Positions 1-6,681 are shown, numbered from the stretch's first letter. The stretch: DNA of 11,698 nt from an uncultured Oscillibacter sp. (GCA_900542115.1 UQMC01000061.1:1-11698); one strand, 5' to 3'. The notes: a model not told the origin generated them from the letters alone. Made by a program: numbers and translations.

Positions 1-51
1 GCATACGAGATGTAGCCGTGACTGGAGTTCAGACGTGTGCTCTTCCGATCT
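1..51 (+). other. Illumina P7/TruSeq index adapter remnant (artefact)
   Basis: Bases 1-11 (GCATACGAGAT) are the 3' end of the Illumina P7 primer. Bases 12-17 (GTAGCC) are a six-base index, the reverse complement of TruSeq index 11. Bases 18-51 match the standard TruSeq index-read primer sequence ending in CTCTTCCGATCT. This is synthetic sequence left on the contig, so genomic sequence begins at base 52. The apparent open frame starting at 37 is therefore meaningless. Confidence 0.98.
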
Positions 52-144
52 GGAATTGGCCCGGACGCCCAGCTCCGTGATGGCCTGATAGAAGGCGTCG
101 CGCTTGCCGGGCTTGCAGTGATAGGTGACATTCCAAGTCAGCAT
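52..144 (-). CDS. ABM-like (antibiotic biosynthesis monooxygenase) small protein, 3' truncated
   Basis: An ATG on the minus strand at 144 is preceded by a strong ribosome binding site (GGAGG, complement of 152-156) eight bases upstream. It opens a frame of 31 codons that runs straight into the adapter at 51, so only the N-terminus is present. The peptide begins MLTWNVTYHCKPGKRDAFYQ. A hydrophobic first strand followed by (K/R)PG, a basic stretch and an amphipathic helix is typical of ABM/YgiN-like quinol monooxygenase proteins, usually about 95-105 residues. These small dimeric ferredoxin-like proteins act on diverse substrates, so no substrate can be named. It lies 65 bases downstream of the small membrane protein and may end the same transcript. 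Family assignment from 31 residues is tentative; that it is a real truncated gene is fairly secure. Confidence 0.6.
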
Positions 145-209
145 AAGGGTTCCTCCGTAAAATATTTTTGGGGGTTATCGGCGTATTGCCGCAGCGCTCG
201 AACGGGCGC

Positions 210-380
210 TTACTTTTCCTCTTTCATCGCCTTGACAGCGATGACCGCACCGGCAATGGCAAGAATATAGAAGGGAAGAAGGATAATCAGGCTTTCACGG
301 CCCAATTTAAGGAAATTGTGTGAAATCAGAGTCATAGCTGTCATCAGCCAGCCGGTTCCGTCAATCACTCCGCAAAGCAT
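210..380 (-). CDS. Small two-helix membrane protein, start codon uncertain
   Basis: A minus-strand frame ends with TAA at 210-212 and stays open back to the RluA-family stop codon at 429-431. It encodes two hydrophobic segments. The first runs from about base 400 to 325 and includes LMLCGVIDGTGWLMTAM. The second is SLIILLPFYILAIAGAVIAV, followed by a basic tail ending KAMKEEK. The only in-frame ATG is at 380, inside the first helix, giving 56 residues and no ribosome binding site. The natural N-terminus looks like (M)KKLILG, which begins at 410 where the codon is ATA rather than ATG. The true gene is therefore probably 210-410 (66 residues), with either a start-codon mutation, a rare ATA start or a base error. 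Function is unknown. It follows the pseudouridine synthase by about 18 bases and probably belongs to that transcript. Confidence 0.5.
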   Translation of the reverse strand: MLCGVIDGTGWLMTAMTLISHNFLKLGRESLIILLPFYILAIAGAVIAVKAMKEEK

Positions 381-428
381 CAGGGTGCAGCCGAGAATTA
401 ATTTTTTTATGTAAATGACATTCTTTCT

Positions 429-1310
429 TTAAATCAGTTTTTCCATATCCGCCGGAATGGGGGCGGTAAAGGACAGGTGTTCCCCGGTGACGGGGTGGGT
501 CAGGGACAGGGCATAGGCGTGGAGCGCGGGGCGGGCGATGAGGGCCGTGTCCTCCGTGCCGTAAAGCCAGTCCCCGGCTAAGGGGCAGCCGAGATAGGCC
601 ATGTGGACCCGAAGCTGGTGGGTGCGGCCCGTTTCCGGTATCAGCTTTAAAAGGGAGAGACCGTCCCGCCGGGAGAGGACCTCGTAATGACTGACAGCGC
701 TCTGCCCGTCCGGCCGCACCATGCGGCGGACAGTGGAGGTCTCGTCCCGGCCGATGGGGGCGTTGACGGTGCCGGCGGGCGGCTTCGGGCAGCCCACGCA
801 CACCGCCCGGTATTCCCGGTGAAAGTCAGTGGTGTGGAGCATCCGCCGCAGACGGTCATGGATATATCCGCTTTTGGCCACGGCCATGAGGCCGGTGGTG
901 CCCTTGTCCAGCCGGTTTACCACATGGAAAATGAAATCGCTCCCCCGCCGGTAGGCCAGCGCACCGGCCACCGTAGGCGTGTCCGGCAGAAAGTTGGAGG
1001 CGTGGGCGGTCATGCCGGCAGGCTTGTTGACGATCATCAGATGGGCGTCCTCATAGACGACAGGCAGCGGCCAGTCCCCCGGTGTCGGCAGGAGCCTTGG
1101 CGGCCGCAAATCATCGGAGCGCACCGATACGGTGTCCCCGGCGCGAACGATGTCTACCGTCCGGGCGTGAGCGCCATTGACCGTGATGCCGTTTTCGGCC
1201 CGGGTGAGCCGGGCGACGGCATGGGTGGAAAAATGGAGCCTGGCTTTCAGAATGTGCCGGACGCAGACTCCATCCTCCTCCGGCGGCACGGTATAGGTGA
1301 TGCGCTCCAT
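429..1310 (-). CDS. RluA-family (RluD-like) pseudouridine synthase
   Basis: This 293-residue protein isomerises uridine to pseudouridine in rRNA or tRNA; the target base cannot be read from sequence. Residues 1-65 form an S4-like RNA-binding domain. The catalytic domain starts near 80 with YEDAHLMIVNKPAGM (86-100). It carries the family motif RLDKGTTGL with catalytic Asp135, and the conserved ETGRTHQLRVHMAYLG segment follows further on. Length fits the RluA/RluD group. The ATG at 1310 overlaps the stop of the upstream patatin gene by one base (TGATG), a translational-coupling arrangement that supports this start and an operon. No separate promoter was seen. The family call is secure. Which of RluA, RluC, RluD or the Firmicute paralogues it is remains open, so no symbol is given. 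Confidence 0.93.
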   Translation of the reverse strand: MERITYTVPPEEDGVCVRHILKARLHFSTHAVARLTRAENGITVNGAHARTVDIVRAGDTVSVRSDDLRPPRLLPTPGDWPLPVVYEDAHLMIVNKPAGMTAHASNFLPDTPTVAGALAYRRGSDFIFHVVNRLDKGTTGLMAVAKSGYIHDRLRRMLHTTDFHREYRAVCVGCPKPPAGTVNAPIGRDETSTVRRMVRPDGQSAVSHYEVLSRRDGLSLLKLIPETGRTHQLRVHMAYLGCPLAGDWLYGTEDTALIARPALHAYALSLTHPVTGEHLSFTAPIPADMEKLI

Positions 1311-2155
1311 CAGGGCTGTCCGAGATAGGTCCGCAGGGCGGGCAGCGCCGCCTTCGCGTCCCCGGTCCCCAGATCGTAGACCGCCTGAAGCCGGTCGGCA
1401 TGGCGCTCCAGCCGCCCGATCTCAATGGGGAGGCTGGGGTGCAGCACCCACGCCTTGCCCTGCTGCTCCCAGTTCAATAGCTCGCGGACCGCGTTGTTAT
1501 ACGTGCTGTGGCGGTTTTTGAGCTGCTCCATAAACGCGGGATAGTGCTTGTACCAGACCTCAATGGGCCCCGATGCCATGGGCTTTTTTACATAGCTCCG
1601 GTCCCGGGTCAGGATGACCACTACCCGGTCAAAGCCCAGCTTCTCGGCGGCCTTGAAGGGAATGGAGTCCGCCACGCCGCCGTCCAGATACAGCTTTCCG
1701 CCCAGCTTCACGGGCTTGGACACAAAGGGCATGGAGGCGGAGGCCCGAATCACGTCCATCTGCTCCATAGCGTGTTCAAGGCGGATATACTCCGCCCTGC
1801 CGGTCTCCACATTGGTGACCACAGCCCAGAACGGGACGCCGGAGGCGTCAAACGTGTCCCCGTCAAAGGGGTCCAGCTCCCGGGGGACCTTATCGTAGGC
1901 GTAGTCCGTGTCCACGATGTTGCCGGTTTTCAGCAGGGGTATCAGCCCCATGTAGTGACGGTCGGCGTTGAAGCGCTTGTTGTAGCGGATGACCCGCCCC
2001 GGCTGGCCGGAGAGATAGTTGACGCCGAAAGCCGCCCCAGCGGACACGCCGATGATTCCGTCAAATTTGATTCCGGCGTTATAAAAGACGTCCAGCGCCC
2101 CGGCGGTGTACATTCCCCGCATGGCGCCGCCTTCCAAAACAAGACAGGTTTTCAT
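1310..2155 (-). CDS. Patatin-like phospholipase family protein
   Basis: This 281-residue hydrolase of the bacterial patatin group uses a Ser-Asp dyad to cleave acyl esters of lipids. The oxyanion-hole motif GGAMRG is at residues 9-14, the nucleophile elbow GVSAG has Ser38, and the catalytic Asp is in LDGGV at Asp158. No signal peptide is visible, so it is probably cytoplasmic. The start at 2155 was chosen because GAGGAGG lies eight bases upstream and MKTCLVLEGGAMRG is the usual N-terminus. The longer frame to 2212 would run through the promoter. It is first in a minus-strand operon with the pseudouridine synthase. Its promoter overlaps that of the divergent ABC-F gene. Natural substrate unknown. 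Confidence 0.93.
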   Translation of the reverse strand: MKTCLVLEGGAMRGMYTAGALDVFYNAGIKFDGIIGVSAGAAFGVNYLSGQPGRVIRYNKRFNADRHYMGLIPLLKTGNIVDTDYAYDKVPRELDPFDGDTFDASGVPFWAVVTNVETGRAEYIRLEHAMEQMDVIRASASMPFVSKPVKLGGKLYLDGGVADSIPFKAAEKLGFDRVVVILTRDRSYVKKPMASGPIEVWYKHYPAFMEQLKNRHSTYNNAVRELLNWEQQGKAWVLHPSLPIEIGRLERHADRLQAVYDLGTGDAKAALPALRTYLGQP

Positions 2156-2176
2156 AGATAAGCCTCCTCGCGGCAC

Positions 2177-2212
2177 TTGCCTGATGAGTGAATTTACGGT
2201 ATAGTATACCAC
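2177..2212 (+). promoter_or_regulatory. Promoter of the uup-like ABC-F gene
   Basis: On the plus strand, -35 TTGCCT (2177-2182), a 17-base spacer and -10 TATAGT (2200-2205) predict transcription from about 2212 into the ABC-F gene. It occupies the same DNA as the opposing patatin promoter, so two polymerases could not bind at once. Confidence 0.65.
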
Positions 2213-2231
2213 GGAAAAAATAAAACGGCAA
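2196..2231 (-). promoter_or_regulatory. Promoter of the patatin-rluA operon
   Basis: On the minus strand, -35 TTGCCG (complement of 2226-2231) is followed by exactly 17 bases and -10 TATACT (complement of 2203-2208). This predicts a start near 2196 and a leader of about 40 bases to the ATG at 2155. The -10 is one half of the palindrome GGTATAGTATACC (2198-2210), which the opposing promoter also uses. Confidence 0.65.
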
Positions 2232-2244
2232 TCATGGATTGCCG
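2226..2244 (+). repeat. Perfect 8-bp hairpin in the ABC-F leader
   Basis: CGGCAATC (2226-2233), loop ATG, GATTGCCG (2237-2244) form a perfect stem just before the ABC-F ribosome binding site (AAGGAG, 2248-2253). The left arm also contains the -35 box of the opposing promoter. The loop ATG opens a frame continuous with the ABC-F gene but has no ribosome binding site of its own. The hairpin could affect translation or be a regulator site. There is no U-tract after it, so it is not a terminator. Confidence 0.5.
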
Positions 2245-2260
2245 GAAAAGGAGAACCGTT

Positions 2261-4030
2261 ATGCTGCTATCCGCAGAGCATCTTTCCATTAACTTCGGTA
2301 GCCGCCAGTTGCTGGAGGATGTGAATTTTTATTTGAATGAGGGGGACAAGGTTGGTGTCATCGGCATCAACGGCACCGGAAAGTCCACATTTTTGAAGGT
2401 ACTGGCCGGGAGGCTGGAGGCCGACGCCGGGACGATCTCCCGAAACCCCAATGTGCAGGTGAGCCTTTTGGAGCAAAATCCGCCCATGGAGGATGACGCC
2501 ACGGTTTTGGAGCAGGTATTTCTGCATTTTCCCAAGGAATTCCGGGAGCTGAACGAGTACGAGGCAAAAACCATGCTCAATAAGCTGGGCTTGCCGGACT
2601 ACGAGCAGAGGGTGGGCACTCTCTCCGGCGGACAGCGGAAGCGGGTGGCGCTGGCGGCGGCCCTCATCCACCCGGCGGATGTGCTGATTTTGGACGAGCC
2701 CACCAACCATCTGGACGCGGAGATGACCATGTGGCTGGAGGACTGGCTCCGCCGGTTTAAGGGCGGGCTGGTGATGGTGACCCATGACCGCTACTTTTTG
2801 GAGCGGGTGGTGAACCACATCACGGAGCTTTCCCGGGGCAAGCTCTACCATTACGAGGCAAATTACTCGAAATATCTGGAGCTGAAGGCCCAGCGGGCGG
2901 AGATGGCGGAAGCCAGCGAGCGGAAACGGCAGTCCATTCTGCGAACGGAGCGGGAGTGGATCATGCGGGGCTGCCGGGCCCGGACCACCAAGAGCCGAGA
3001 CCGTATCGAGCGGTACGAGGCGCTGAAAAATCAGGACGCCCCGGAGACGGACGATACAGTGCAGATGGCTGCGGCGTCCAGCCGCCTTGGCAAAAAGCTC
3101 ATTGAGCTGCATGATGTCAGCAAGTCCTACGAGGGCCGAACCGTCATCCGGGACTTTTCCTACAATCTGCTGCGGAATGACCGCATCGGCATTGTGGGAC
3201 ACAACGGCGCCGGAAAATCCACGCTGCTGCGGCTGTTTGCCGGGGAGCTGTCCCCGGACAGCGGCACGGTGGACATCGGCACCACTGTGAAGATCGGCCA
3301 CTTTTCTCAGGAGGGCCGGGAGCTGGATCTGAACCAGCGTGTCTACGATTTTATCCATGACATCGGCGACGAGGTCCGCACCGACGAGGGGACCTTCACC
3401 GCCAAGGCCATGATGGAGCGGTTCCTGTTCCCCAGCGATTTGCAGTCAGTCCCCATCGGACGGCTCAGCGGCGGAGAACGGCGGCGGCTGTACCTGCTGT
3501 CCATTCTGATGGAAGCCCCCAACGTCCTGCTGCTGGACGAGCCGACCAACGATCTGGACGTGATGACCCTTTCCATTCTGGAGGACTATTTGCAGGGCTT
3601 CCCGGGCCCCATCCTTATCGTGTCCCATGACCGTTTTCTGTTGGACAAGCTGGCGGAGCAGGTCTTTGAGGTGCGGGACGGGCAGGTGCTGCGTTACAGC
3701 GGCAACTGGTCCGACTGGAAGGCCAAGCGGAAAGAGGAAGAAGCGCCCGCCAAGGCGGAAAAGCCCAAGGCGGCGCAGGAGCGGCCCCGGGAGCGGAAGC
3801 TGAAATTCTCTTTCAAGGAGCAGCGGGAGTTCGAGACCATCGACGAGGATCTGGCCGCGTTGGAGCAGCAGATCCGGGAGTGCGAGGAAGCCCAGGGGGC
3901 CTGCGGCAGCGATTATGTGAAGCTTCAGAAATTGCAGGCTAAACAGGCGGAGCTGGAAGCCGCTCTGGAGGAAAAAACAGAGCGGTGGATGTACCTCACG
4001 GAGCTGAAGGAAAAGATCGACGCGCAGTAA
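2261..4030 (+). CDS. ABC-F family ATPase, Uup-like
   Basis: This 589-residue soluble protein has two ATP-binding cassettes and no membrane segments. ABC-F proteins bind the ribosome and act on stalled or mis-positioned translation. Cassette 1 has Walker A GINGTGKST (35-43), signature LSGGQ (121-125) and Walker B/D-loop DEPTNHLD from 145. Cassette 2 has GHNGAGKST (313-321), LSGGE (402-406) and DEPTNDLD from 426. The inter-cassette linker around residues 228-255 carries the Uup-type REWIMRGCRARTTKSRDRIE pattern. A charged Lys/Glu/Ala-rich tether is followed by a C-terminal coiled coil to residue 589, also typical of Uup/TaeA-type members and unlike the short antibiotic-resistance ABC-Fs. The start at 2261 has AAGGAG seven bases upstream; the in-frame ATG at 2234 sits in a hairpin loop. 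Both ATPase sites look intact. Resistance to a drug should not be inferred. Confidence 0.93.
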   Translation: MLLSAEHLSINFGSRQLLEDVNFYLNEGDKVGVIGINGTGKSTFLKVLAGRLEADAGTISRNPNVQVSLLEQNPPMEDDATVLEQVFLHFPKEFRELNEYEAKTMLNKLGLPDYEQRVGTLSGGQRKRVALAAALIHPADVLILDEPTNHLDAEMTMWLEDWLRRFKGGLVMVTHDRYFLERVVNHITELSRGKLYHYEANYSKYLELKAQRAEMAEASERKRQSILRTEREWIMRGCRARTTKSRDRIERYEALKNQDAPETDDTVQMAAASSRLGKKLIELHDVSKSYEGRTVIRDFSYNLLRNDRIGIVGHNGAGKSTLLRLFAGELSPDSGTVDIGTTVKIGHFSQEGRELDLNQRVYDFIHDIGDEVRTDEGTFTAKAMMERFLFPSDLQSVPIGRLSGGERRRLYLLSILMEAPNVLLLDEPTNDLDVMTLSILEDYLQGFPGPILIVSHDRFLLDKLAEQVFEVRDGQVLRYSGNWSDWKAKRKEEEAPAKAEKPKAAQERPRERKLKFSFKEQREFETIDEDLAALEQQIRECEEAQGACGSDYVKLQKLQAKQAELEAALEEKTERWMYLTELKEKIDAQ

Positions 4031-4060
4031 TCGGCGTTTTGGGGCAGAATGAAAAAAGTG

Positions 4061-4074
4061 GTGAAAAATTTCAC
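4061..4074. promoter_or_regulatory. Possible operator upstream of the DUF1576 gene (GTGA-N6-TCAC)
   Basis: GTGAAA-AA-TTTCAC is a 6+6 inverted repeat nine bases upstream of the -35 box at 4083. Read as GTGA-N6-TCAC it has the spacing of Crp/Fnr-superfamily sites. Its centre is about 50 bases before the predicted transcription start. It lacks a U-tract and so is not the terminator of the preceding gene. Regulator identity is inference. Confidence 0.35.
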
Positions 4075-4082
4075 GAATTGGG

Positions 4083-4111
4083 TTGCCGCGCAGGCGGAGA
4101 GCCTGTATAAT
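4083..4111 (+). promoter_or_regulatory. Promoter of the DUF1576 membrane protein gene
   Basis: -35 TTGCCG (4083-4088), a 17-base spacer and a perfect -10 TATAAT (4106-4111) lie 39 bases before the GTG start codon. This is one of the clearest promoters in the window and shows that this gene is transcribed separately from the ABC-F gene. Confidence 0.8.
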
Positions 4112-4150
4112 GGTATTTAGAAACCGTTAGGGAAACGGAGGGAACGCACA

Positions 4151-5602
4151 GTGAAGCATACCCGCCCATACCAGTATATTCTGCCCGGAACCATCGTTTT
4201 TTCCATCTTTTTAATGCTGATCGGCATCTGCATCGGCGATGCCTCGGAGATTCTGCCGGGGCTTTGGAAAATCGTGACCATGCAGGATCTGCTCATCACG
4301 GATTATATCGACATTGCGGGTCCGGCTGCGGCGTTTGTCAACGCGGGGCTTGTGACCATCATCTCCATCTGCCTCATCTGGCTTGCCAAGGACCCCTTTA
4401 ACGGCTTCACCATTGTGGAGATGGGACTGATGGCGGGCTTTTCCCTGTTCGGCAAGAATCTTTTTAATATCTGGCCCATCATTTTGGGAACGTGGCTGTA
4501 CGCTCGGTATCAGCGGGAGCCGTTTTCCAAATACGCCTCCGTGGCGCTGCTTTCTACATCCCTTGCGCCGCTGGTGAGCTATATGGCGCTGGGCAGCGTT
4601 CATGCCAGTATCCCGCTGGGGGTGCTGACCGGCGTGGCCGTGGGCTTTCTGCTGCCCAGCCTTTCGGCCTACACCTATAAAATTCAAAACGGAATGAACC
4701 TTTACAACATGGGCTTTGCCTGCGGACTGTTCGCCATGATGGTGGTGCCGATTCTCACGGCCTTCGGTGATAAGCCGGACTCCGCGCTCTACTGGTCCAC
4801 GGGGCACAACGCGGAGCTGGTGACAGTGCTCACCGTGCTGTGCGCGGCGTTTATTCTGGTGGGCTTTTTTGGCAGCGGCGTACCGTCATGGGCCGTGTGG
4901 GCCGGCTACCGGCGGCTTCTGACCACCACCGGCCGGGTACCCAGCGATTATCTGCGTATGTTCGGCACCGGGCCGGTGCTGGTGAACATTGGCGTCAACG
5001 GTCTCATCGGTGTGGCGTATATCCTGCTCATCGGCGGCGACCTCAACGGCCCGACCTTGGGCGGTATCTTCACCATCATGGGCTTTTCCGCCTTCGGCAA
5101 GCATCCCCGGAACATCATTCCGGTGATGGTCGGAGTCTGGCTGGGGGCCTACGGAATGCACTATGAGCCGAATTACCCGGCCTTACAGTTGGCGGGTCTC
5201 TTCGGAACAACGCTGGCTCCCATTTCCGGCCACTTCGGCGCGCCCTTCGGCGTGCTGGCGGGCTTTATCCATTCGGCGCTGGTGCTGCAGACCGGCGGCC
5301 CTGTGGCGGGGCTGAACCTTTATAACAACGGCTTTTCCGGCGGCCTCATCGCCATTGTGCTCTACCCCACGCTGACAGCTATCGTCCGTCACCGCCGGCC
5401 CAAGATGCGGGACGCCGATTACTTCGACCTGTTCGGCGAGCAGGCGCCTATCAATATGTCCTATTGGCACACCCATAAGCCGGAAACGGATGAAAAGACC
5501 CATTTGCAGGAGAAGCCTGATACAAAAATGCCGGAGGATGAGCCGGATGCCACGGACCTGCGCAGCGCGGATGACCTGCTGCCGGGAGAAAAACAGGAAT
5601 AA
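4151..5602 (+). CDS. DUF1576-type polytopic membrane protein with internal duplication
   Basis: This 483-residue integral membrane protein of unknown function matches my recollection of the DUF1576 family of Firmicutes. It starts with GTG at 4151, with GGAGGG eight bases upstream. It has about ten or more hydrophobic segments and then a cytoplasmic-looking tail (about 412-483) rich in Asp, Glu and Lys. The membrane part is two homologous halves, about residues 57-205 and 274-411. Each contains an FGK(N/H)xxNIxP(I/V) signature (100-110 and 315-325), LAP(L/I) (138-141 and 355-358) and G(M/L)NLYNxGF (181-189 and 387-395). Such duplication, with conserved Asn, Lys and Pro inside hydrophobic regions, is typical of transporters and channels, but no substrate can be named. 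It has its own promoter and a possible Crp/Fnr-like site. No neighbour suggests its role. Confidence 0.8.
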   Translation: MKHTRPYQYILPGTIVFSIFLMLIGICIGDASEILPGLWKIVTMQDLLITDYIDIAGPAAAFVNAGLVTIISICLIWLAKDPFNGFTIVEMGLMAGFSLFGKNLFNIWPIILGTWLYARYQREPFSKYASVALLSTSLAPLVSYMALGSVHASIPLGVLTGVAVGFLLPSLSAYTYKIQNGMNLYNMGFACGLFAMMVVPILTAFGDKPDSALYWSTGHNAELVTVLTVLCAAFILVGFFGSGVPSWAVWAGYRRLLTTTGRVPSDYLRMFGTGPVLVNIGVNGLIGVAYILLIGGDLNGPTLGGIFTIMGFSAFGKHPRNIIPVMVGVWLGAYGMHYEPNYPALQLAGLFGTTLAPISGHFGAPFGVLAGFIHSALVLQTGGPVAGLNLYNNGFSGGLIAIVLYPTLTAIVRHRRPKMRDADYFDLFGEQAPINMSYWHTHKPETDEKTHLQEKPDTKMPEDEPDATDLRSADDLLPGEKQE

Positions 5603-5608
5603 ACGCTG

Positions 5609-5637
5609 TTGCGGTTTTTTGAAATGTGTGGCATAAT
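5609..5637 (+). promoter_or_regulatory. Probable promoter of degV
   Basis: TTGCGG (5609-5614), 17 bases, CATAAT (5632-5637) give a plausible sigma-A promoter beginning seven bases after the DUF1576 stop codon. A short imperfect stem (AAACGC-TGTT-GCGGTTT, 5601-5617) followed by Ts overlaps it and could be a weak terminator of the upstream gene. I am not confident of that. Confidence 0.5.
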
Positions 5638-5702
5638 GCTCTTTACACCTTATAGCATAGCTTTGAGTATTGCTTTGACGGAGAAAGGCGGAACTTGAAA
5701 AT

Positions 5703-6572
5703 ATGACTCCCAAGAAGATCGCTCTGCTGACGGATTCCAGCGCCGATTTGCGCTGGGAGACTGCGGAGGAAAATAATATCTTTTTTGTCCCGCTGCGGAT
5801 TTTGTGTCGGGACGGAGAATATTTAGACGGTGTGGACATCCGGGGAACGGATGTGTACCAGCGGCTTCACGCGGGAGAGCTGCCGCAGACCTCGTTGCCC
5901 CGGGTGGAGGATTTTGCGGCAAAACTCCACGAGATTTTTGAAAAGGGCTATGACGGTGTCATTGCGGTCATGCTCTCCAGCGGCCTTTCCGGCACGTATA
6001 ATCTGGCGCGGCTGGTGGCGGAGGAGTGCAAGGAGCAGGGCCGCGCCATGGCGGCCTTTGATTCTCTCAGCGGCTCTCTGGGCCTTGGCATGACGGTTTT
6101 GCAGCTTGCAGAGGACATCAAGAACGGCATGGGCTGGGAGGAGCTGACGCAGCACCGCGCACCGCAGCTCATTGCCAACACCTATCCGTTCTTCACGCTG
6201 GATACGCTGGAATATCTGCAAAAGGGCGGGCGTATCGGCAAGGTAACGGCCATGGCCGGTACTATGCTCCAGATCAAGCCCATCTTAACCTTCGCGGAGG
6301 ACGGACAGCTCCAGTCCATCGCCAAGGTCCGGGGACACCAGCAGGTCATGAAAAAGCTGGCGGAGCTGGTGCAAAACCGCAAGGGAGCGCACCGGCGCTT
6401 CAATCTGGCGGTAGCCAACGGCGGCTCACCGGAGGAAATGGAAAAGCTCCGGGAACAGGTGGCGTCGCTGCTGCCCGGTTGGGAGCATTTTTGGGACGGG
6501 GAGATCGACGGAACTCTCAGCGTTTACATCGGGGACGGTGTGCTGGGCGCCGCCGTTCAGGTTTTGGACTGA
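5703..6572 (+). CDS. DegV family fatty-acid-binding protein
   Basis: This 289-residue soluble protein is of the DegV/FakB family, which binds one fatty acid and, with FakA kinase, presents it for phosphorylation. The N-terminal phosphate-loop-like TDSSADL is at 10-16, PQTSLP at 61-66 and SSGLSGTYN at 92-100. The hallmark FFTLDTLEYLQKGGRIG follows in the C-terminal domain. In characterised FakB proteins the Thr and Ser of the second and third motifs contact the fatty-acid carboxylate; both residues are present here. No FakA gene is nearby, as is common because genomes carry several degV paralogues. The ribosome binding site is modest (AAAGGCGG, about 11 bases before the ATG). The gene is monocistronic, between its own promoter and a GC-rich hairpin terminator. 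Confidence 0.93.
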   Translation: MTPKKIALLTDSSADLRWETAEENNIFFVPLRILCRDGEYLDGVDIRGTDVYQRLHAGELPQTSLPRVEDFAAKLHEIFEKGYDGVIAVMLSSGLSGTYNLARLVAEECKEQGRAMAAFDSLSGSLGLGMTVLQLAEDIKNGMGWEELTQHRAPQLIANTYPFFTLDTLEYLQKGGRIGKVTAMAGTMLQIKPILTFAEDGQLQSIAKVRGHQQVMKKLAELVQNRKGAHRRFNLAVANGGSPEEMEKLREQVASLLPGWEHFWDGEIDGTLSVYIGDGVLGAAVQVLD

Positions 6573-6590
6573 CAAGTGAAATACAAGCAG

Positions 6591-6625
6591 CACCCCGCCG
6601 GGTAATCCGGGCGGGGTGTCTTTAT
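6591..6625 (+). terminator. Intrinsic terminator of degV
   Basis: CACCCCGCC (6591-6599) pairs perfectly with GGCGGGGTG (6610-6618), giving a nine-bp GC-rich stem 18 bases after the degV stop. A short T-rich tract (TCTTTAT) follows. The U-tract is weak but position and stem strength fit a terminator. Confidence 0.75.
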
Positions 6626-6652
6626 AACAAAGACAGAATGCGGCGAAAATGC

Positions 6653-6681
6653 TTGCAAAGCCATCGGCGGTGTGATACCAT
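6653..6681 (+). promoter_or_regulatory. Promoter of the sdaAB-sdaAA operon
   Basis: TTGCAA (6653-6658), a 17-base spacer and TACCAT (6676-6681) precede sdaAB. The -10 matches the consensus at four of six positions. The predicted leader holds a short GGCCC/GGGCC stem (6692-6696 with 6704-6708). No known riboswitch pattern was recognised. Confidence 0.5.

Noticed and set aside
183..212. Terminator between the small membrane gene and the ABM-like gene (AGCGC/GCGCT stem)
   Set aside because: The stem is only five bp and no T-tract follows it on the minus strand.
37..270. Open frame of 77 codons on the plus strand at the left end
   Set aside because: It begins inside the sequencing adapter and crosses the minus-strand ABM-like gene start and the small membrane gene; no ribosome binding site or family resemblance.
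687..1328. Long plus-strand open frame opposite the pseudouridine synthase
   Set aside because: The minus strand has the full catalytic family signature. The antisense frame is a by-product of GC-rich codon usage and its peptide is His/Arg/Gly-rich without domains.
2267..3358. 363-codon minus-strand open frame opposite the ABC-F gene
   Set aside because: The plus strand has intact Walker A, signature and Walker B motifs; the antisense frame has none and is a shadow.
2261..4030. ABC-F gene as an antibiotic resistance determinant
   Set aside because: The linker motif, long C-terminal coiled coil and length fit the housekeeping Uup-like group, not the dedicated resistance ABC-Fs.
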